DNA of 64,000 nt from JACPNO01 sp963825405. Lineage in GTDB: Bacteria; Acidobacteriota; Terriglobia; Bryobacterales; Bryobacteraceae. Position numbers and translations under genes: made by a program. Below are positions 59,501 through 64,000 of the stretch, piece after piece; position 1 is the stretch's first letter, and every line of letters starts with the position of its first letter. The stretch is from positions 700,863-764,862 of the forward strand of contig CAWGTB010000001.1 of assembly GCA_963825405.1 (NCBI GenBank), in the 5' to 3' direction. The notes beneath the pieces are model-generated. The model saw only the letters and a program-made list of their open reading frames with translations, ran no database searches and had not been told where the DNA came from.

Positions 59501-61716
59501 TCGCGAACGAGATCGCCGAGCGCTACGGGTACTGGCTGGGCGACGCGTTCGCCTCGGGAGGCTCGCAGGGCTACGACCACAAGACGATGGGCATCACCGC
59601 CCGGGGCGCCTGGGAGTCCGTCCGCTGGCACTTCGCGGGCCTGCGCATCAACCCCGACATCGACGACTTCACGGTGGCCGGCATCGGGGACATGTCCGGC
59701 GACGTGTTCGGCAACGGGATGCTGCTGTCACGGCACATCAAGCTCGTGGCGGCGTTCGACCACCGGCACGTCTTCCTCGACCCCAGCCCCGACCCGGCGG
59801 CGAGCTTCGCCGAGCGGCGGCGGCTGTTCGAGTTGCCGCGGTCGTCCTGGGACGGACTACGACCCGTCGCTGATCTCGGCCGGCGGCGGGGTCTGGCCGC
59901 GTAGCGCGAAGTCGCATTCCGGTGTCGGCGCAGGCCCGGTCCGTTCTGGGCCTGGACGAGGATGTCCTTGCCCTCTCTCCCGGATGAGCTGATCTCGGCG
60001 ATCCTCGCCGCACCGGTCGACCTGCTGTGGAACGGCGGCATCGGCACGTACGTGAAGGCCAGCAGGGAGGCGCACGCCGACGCCGGGGACCGGTCCAACG
60101 ACGCGGTGCGGATCGACGCGACCCAGCTGCGCTGCAAGGTGGTCGGCGAGGGCGGCAACCTCGGGCTGACGCAAGCGGCCCGGATCGAGTTCGCCCGGGC
60201 CGGCGGCCTGGTGAACACCGACTTCATCGACAACTCGGCGGGCGTCGACACCTCGGACCACGAGGTCAACATCAAGATCCTGCTGTCGGGGGAGGGACTG
60301 TCGGGAGCCGACCGGGGGGCGCTGCTGCACGAGATGACCGACGAGGTCGCCGCGCACGTCCTGGCCCACAACGACGCGCAGAACATGGCGCTCGCCGTGG
60401 CCCGCTACCAGGCCCGCCGGCTGCTGCACGTCCATGCCCGGTACATTCGCAAGCTCGTGCGTGACGGCCAGGCTGCACCTGGACCAGGACGTGCTGCCGG
60501 GCAGCAAGGAGATCGCCGAGCGCCGGCAGGCGGGCCAGGGCCTCACCGCGCCAGAGCTGTCGGTGCTGCTGGCGCACACGAAGATCGCCGCCGCGCGGGA
60601 GGTGCTCGCCTCCGAACTGCCCGATGACCCCTACCTGCGGGGCGAGCTCGCGCGCTACTTCCCGGCCCCGCTGCGGGGGCGCTTCGCCATGCGGATGGAC
60701 GGCCACCGGCTGCGCCGGGAGATCATCACGACGTCCGTCGTGAACCAGATGGTGGACACCGGGGGGACCACGTTCCTGTTCCGGCTCGCGGAGGAGACCG
60801 GGGCGTCCGTGCCCGAGCTGACCCGCGCCTGGCTGGTCGCCCGCGAGGTGTTCGCCATGCCGGCGTTCTGGCGGGAGCTGGGTGGGCTGGCCGAGCTCCA
60901 TCGACGTGGACACCAGGGTCTCGATCGTGCTGGAAGCCCGCAAGCTCGTGGAGCGCGCCACGCGCTGGCTGGTCGTCAACCGGCGGCCGCCGTTCGACAT
61001 CGCCGACGCGGTCGAGTCGCTGCGCGGCGGAGTCGCGGCGGTACGCTCGGGATTCCCGAAGCTGCTGTCGGGACGGGACCTTGTCGGCTTCGACCGAGCG
61101 TCGCGAGTCGTTCGTTGCCCGCGGGGTGCCAGCGCGGCTCGCTGATGAGGTGGCCGCCATGGTGCCGTCGTACTCGGCCTGCGACATCGTGCACAGCGCA
61201 ACGCTAACGGGCAGCGGCGTGGAGGAGACCGCGGCGGTGTACTTCGCCCTGGCCGACCGGCTGCAACTGGGCCGGCTGCGGGACCTGATCGTCGCCCTGC
61301 CCCGCGAGGACCGGTGGTCGTCCATGGCGCGGTCGGCGCTGCGCGATGACCTGTACGCCGCGCACGCCGCGCTGACCCGGGACGTGCTCGCCTTCGAAAG
61401 TGGCGCCGGCGGGGGCCGCCCTGCTGGCTTGGGTAGTGCTGCTGGCTCGAGTGGCGCTGCTGGCTCGAGTGGCCCTGATGACTGGGGTAGCCCTGATGAC
61501 TGGAGCGCCTGGGGTGGCTCGGTTGGCAGCGTGGCCGACCGGCTGGCGGCATGGGAGCAGCGGAACTCGGCGGCCATCGCCCGGGCGGCCGCAACGCTCA
61601 CCGAGATCTGGGATAGCGATCAGTTCACGTTCACGACGATGTCGGTCGCCTCACGGGTAATCCGCACGCTGGTCACCTCCACGACCGCCTCGTCAGGCTC
61701 CCCGGAGGTGCCGTAA
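56538..61716 (+). CDS. gdh: NAD-specific glutamate dehydrogenase, large type (frame-broken)
   Basis: A 180-kDa-class enzyme (about 1,726 residues joined; family about 1,600-1,650) that deaminates glutamate to 2-oxoglutarate with NAD+. The ATG at 56538 has AAGGAG upstream. Blocks: DIVTDDMPYLVDSVTMELNR (N-terminal ACT-like region), LAWLSAGHFTFLGYREYDLR, SLRSTVYRPSYLDYVAVRKF, then the catalytic core FGRVARGGLRWSERPEDFRT, KAQDVKNSVIVPSGAKGGFV, VAADKGTASFSDVANEIAER and VVGEGGNLGLTQAARIEFAR. Extra low-complexity inserts lie at the N-terminus (PAGAQPAGAQPGGAQPAG) and near the C-terminus (61425-61512). Frame breaks are at about 56690, 57265, 58565, 59850, 59960, 60470, 60895, 61100. It can pass hut-derived glutamate to the TCA cycle. 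Confidence 0.9.
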
Positions 61717-61717
61717 C

Positions 61718-61741
61718 CCCAGGGGGCTTCGCCCCCCTGGG
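61718..61741. terminator. Strong GC hairpin after gdh
   Basis: CCCAGGGGG pairs with CCCCCTGGG around CTTCGC, starting 2 bases past the gdh stop. It can serve as a bidirectional terminator for the convergent lipoprotein gene. There is no T-tract. Confidence 0.7.
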
Positions 61742-61892
61742 ACCCCACCTGTTCCCGCGACTTCCCGCGACGGCGAACGCGGGCCAGCTCCGCATCCTCC
61801 GGAAGAGTTTTGGACTCAGGTAGGGAAGTGGTCGTTCCAGCGACAAAAATCCTACGAGAGTCCAAATCTCTACCGTGCTGGCGTAACGAAAA

Positions 61893-63020
61893 TCATCGGG
61901 CATTGGCCGTGTGGAGGCCGCCGCCGATGGCGATGACCTGGATCTTCGCCGCCCCGCTGCGGTGGCCGCGGCGGGTCGATGGCGGCGAAGGACAGGATTT
62001 CCTGGATCTGCAGCCGGGTCCGGGGAATGCTGTCCGGGTGCCTCAGCAGTGGCTTCACGTAGTCCGGGACGCTGATCGGCGGTCCCGGCAGGACCGGGAT
62101 GGCCTGGTTGAGCACGGACATGGTCTCGACGGTGTCGTTCAGGTACATGGAGTACAGCACCAGCACGCCGCCGTCGGTGGTCTTGAGCGCCAGGCGGCCG
62201 TAGCTCGCCCCCTCCAGGAGCCACTGGTGGACGTCGCCGGGCGGGGCCGTGATGCCCTGGGCTGAGCTGACCGCCGACTGGTACAGGCCGGTGGTGAGCG
62301 GGCCGTTCGCCACGACCGCAGACGCGGCGCTCGCCGGGCCGTCGTCGACGACCGTCGCCTGCAGCGGCGGCGCGAGTGCCGGGCGGACCAGCAGCGCGGC
62401 GCCGGGCGAGCTGAAGCGCTCCGTGATGACGTAGCCGTTGCTGTCGGTGGCGAGCGCCGGGACGGTCGCACCCGGCGCGAGTTGCGAGACGCTGGCGACC
62501 CACCACAAGTGGCCGGGGCCGGGCTTCTCGAACACCATGAGGACGCGGCCGGCGCTGGGGAGTTGCACTCCCGCCGTCACGTCCTGGCTGGACGGGGTCA
62601 TCGCCACCGTGCCGGGCACCGGCGTGCGCGTCACGTCGGCCACGAAGTACTGCGGGTTGCCGCCGGCGATGCCGCCGGGCAGGAAGATCGCGGGCGCGCC
62701 GTAGGAGTAGCGCGGGTACGGCGGCCGGCGTGCGTTGACGCCGCGCGATCGCGAACTGGGTGTCCGACGATGGCCAGCCTGCACGTCGTCGACGACCGAC
62801 AGAGCCAGCGAACGGTTCCCGATGGCGGACGCGCGGTCGCTGGTGGCGATGTAAGCGCGGTACGCCGCCTGCGCTTCGGTCAAGGTCAGCGGCGAGGCGG
62901 GGATAGCGGAAGCGGCTCGCCTGATCGCGTGCTCGCGACGGTGCTCGACGCGCCGAGTGCAGGCCCGCCATGCCGCCGCGGCAGCGCGGCCATGGCGACG
63001 AGCGCCAGGCCGGGCGCCAT
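61893..63020 (-). CDS. Exported lipoprotein-like protein (frame-broken)
   Basis: About 375 residues. From the ATG at 63020 the start is APGLALVAMAALP, a hydrophobic leader; a Cys-containing lipobox-like stretch (AAWRACT) lies in the neighbouring frame, so an indel near 62970 is likely. The body has SPLTLTEAQAAYRAYIATSD, SYGAPAIFLPGG, VLMVFEKPGPGHLWWVASVS, DVHQWLLEGASYGRLALKT and VLVLYSMYLNDTVETMSVLN. The end is AKIQVIAIGGGLHTANAR after a shift near 61965. This matches a family of actinobacterial exported proteins of unknown function found as lipoproteins. Another break is near 62740. Confidence 0.55.
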
Positions 63021-63256
63021 GCGAGGGGCTCACAGATGGCGAGGATACCGGGAAGCGGATAAGGACGGAAGCGCCAGCAGCGCTTGCTGCATACGGCGCT
63101 CCCTGTCCGATGGACTGAGTGGAGGACCGAGGGACGAGGGAGCGCAGCGAGGGAAGAGGCCGCGCTGCAGCGCGCCGGAGGCTGAGCGCGGCTGGGCGAG
63201 GCGGCGAGGATGCAGCCGCGCGGGATAACACTGCCTGTACCGAGTAGGCTTCCGGC

Positions 63257-64000
63257 ATGGCAGCTACCGATCCCACCGATGAGATATCGGAACTGTCGTC
63301 AAAGCTCGACAGCATCGAGGCCGTGATCGACCCGGAGGCGATGCGAACCGAGGTGACGGACCTGCGCGAGCAGGCCGCTGACCCGACGCTGTGGGAGCAG
63401 CAGGACCGGGCGCAAGCGGTCACTCGCCGACTGTCCTACCTGGAAGGGGAGCTGACGCGGCTGGGGAGCCTGCGCCAGCGCCTGGATGACACGCGGGTGC
63501 TGTTCCAGCTTGCCGACGAGGAGACTGACCTGACAGTCCGCGACGCCACCCGCCAGGAGGCGGCGGGCGAGATCGCCACGCTCCGCAAGGAGGTCGAGGG
63601 GCTTGAGGTCCGCACCCTGCTGAGCGGCGAGTACGACGCTCGCGAGGCGCTGATCACGATCAACTCCGGCCGGCGGCGCCGACGCGGCTGACTTCGCGCA
63701 GAACCTGCAGCGCATGTACCTGCGCTGGGCGGAGCGCCATCGTTACCCGACCGAGGTCTACGACGTCTCCTACGACGAGGCGGGCATCAAGTCGACCACG
63801 TTCGCGGTGAAGGCACCGTACGCCTACGGCACGCTGCGCGGCGAGCAGGGCACGCACCGCATGGTTCGCATCTCGAAGTACGACAACCAGGGCCGGCGTC
63901 AGACGTCCTTCGCGGGCGTGGACGTGGTGCCCGTGGTCGAGCAGACCGACCGTGTGGAGATCAACGAGGACGAGATCCGGGTGGACGTGTTCCGCTCGTC
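63257..64000 (+). CDS. prfB: Peptide chain release factor 2, partial at right edge (one frame break)
   Basis: The N-terminal coiled domain runs from ATG 63257: DEISELSSKLDSIEAVIDPE, RTEVTDLREQAADPTLWEQQ and RQEAAGEIATLRKEVEGLEV. After a break near 63672 come QNLQRMYLRWAERHRYPTEV, YAYGTLRGEQGTHRMVRISK and NQGRRQTSFAGVDVVPVVEQ. The GGQ domain lies beyond the edge. RF2 releases peptides at UGA and UAA. Its break is at codon about 139, not at the early programmed site known from other bacteria, so it is not regulatory. The about 236-base upstream gap has no gene. Confidence 0.93.

Noticed and set aside
63257..63700. Programmed frameshift in prfB
   Set aside because: The known site is near codon 25 at a CUU-UGA; here the break is at codon about 139 with no such signal, so an indel is more likely.

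Overview
Most of the window (about 2.64 kb to the right end) reads as a high-GC actinobacterium. The signs are near-saturated G/C third positions, a GlgE-type alpha-glucan cluster, a histidine (hut) cluster of the HutF type, a DUF397/XRE/HATPase regulatory trio and a very large NAD-glutamate dehydrogenase. A Streptosporangiales-like soil lineage is my guess, with low confidence. The first about 2.6 kb is different: lower GC, A/T-richer codons, a PEP-CTERM secreted protein, a DUF1549 protein and a T-tailed terminator, as expected of an Acidobacteria-type genome. I read the join as a probable assembly chimera. Many conserved genes carry single-base frame breaks while the protein sequence on both sides stays good, so most breaks are probably consensus indel errors rather than true pseudogenes. 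Gene bounds below join the pieces.

Layout. 1-2.64 kb: foreign segment. 2.5-5.7 kb (minus): methyltransferase and GT4 glycosyltransferase, overlapping, then a VIT-family transporter. 5.7-11.3 kb (minus): peptide-type ABC importer (two permeases, an apparently fused double ATPase, a Tat/lipoprotein binding protein). It diverges across a palindrome from 11.4-17.8 kb (plus): a HutH-like protein without the MIO-forming triad, then hutU-hutF-hutI, with a flavin reductase on the other strand. 17.8-21.9 kb: SppA, a PIN/NYN-like protein, a small membrane protein, a YfcE-type phosphoesterase, a repeat-rich spacer and a nitroreductase. 22.0-32.9 kb: glgB, pep2, treS and glgE (minus), divergent from glgP (plus). 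Together they interconvert trehalose, maltose-1-phosphate and branched alpha-glucan. 33.3-36.0 kb: PadR regulator, palindromic operator, an ABC 'ATPase' with every motif eroded, and an FtsX-like permease.

36.0-49.8 kb is the most unusual part. A phosphate (Pst) locus starts with a PHO box and reads pstC-pstA-pstS, then five further exported or membrane proteins before pstB: a ~975-residue PstS-like protein, a second small PstS-like protein, an Ig-domain secreted protein, a DUF916 (WxL-interacting) protein and a sortase-fold protein lacking the catalytic His and Cys. Strong hairpins separate several of these genes. It looks like a cell-surface assembly built into a phosphate operon.

49.9-54.4 kb: small regulatory genes, a tandem LolA-like protein and a VWA fragment. 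54.9-56.3 kb: 3-oxoacid CoA-transferase A and B. 56.5-61.7 kb: NAD-glutamate dehydrogenase, which can take the glutamate made by hut into the TCA cycle. 61.9-63.0 kb: a lipoprotein-like protein. 63.3 kb to the edge: prfB, cut off. No tRNA, rRNA, CRISPR array or intact insertion sequence was seen.
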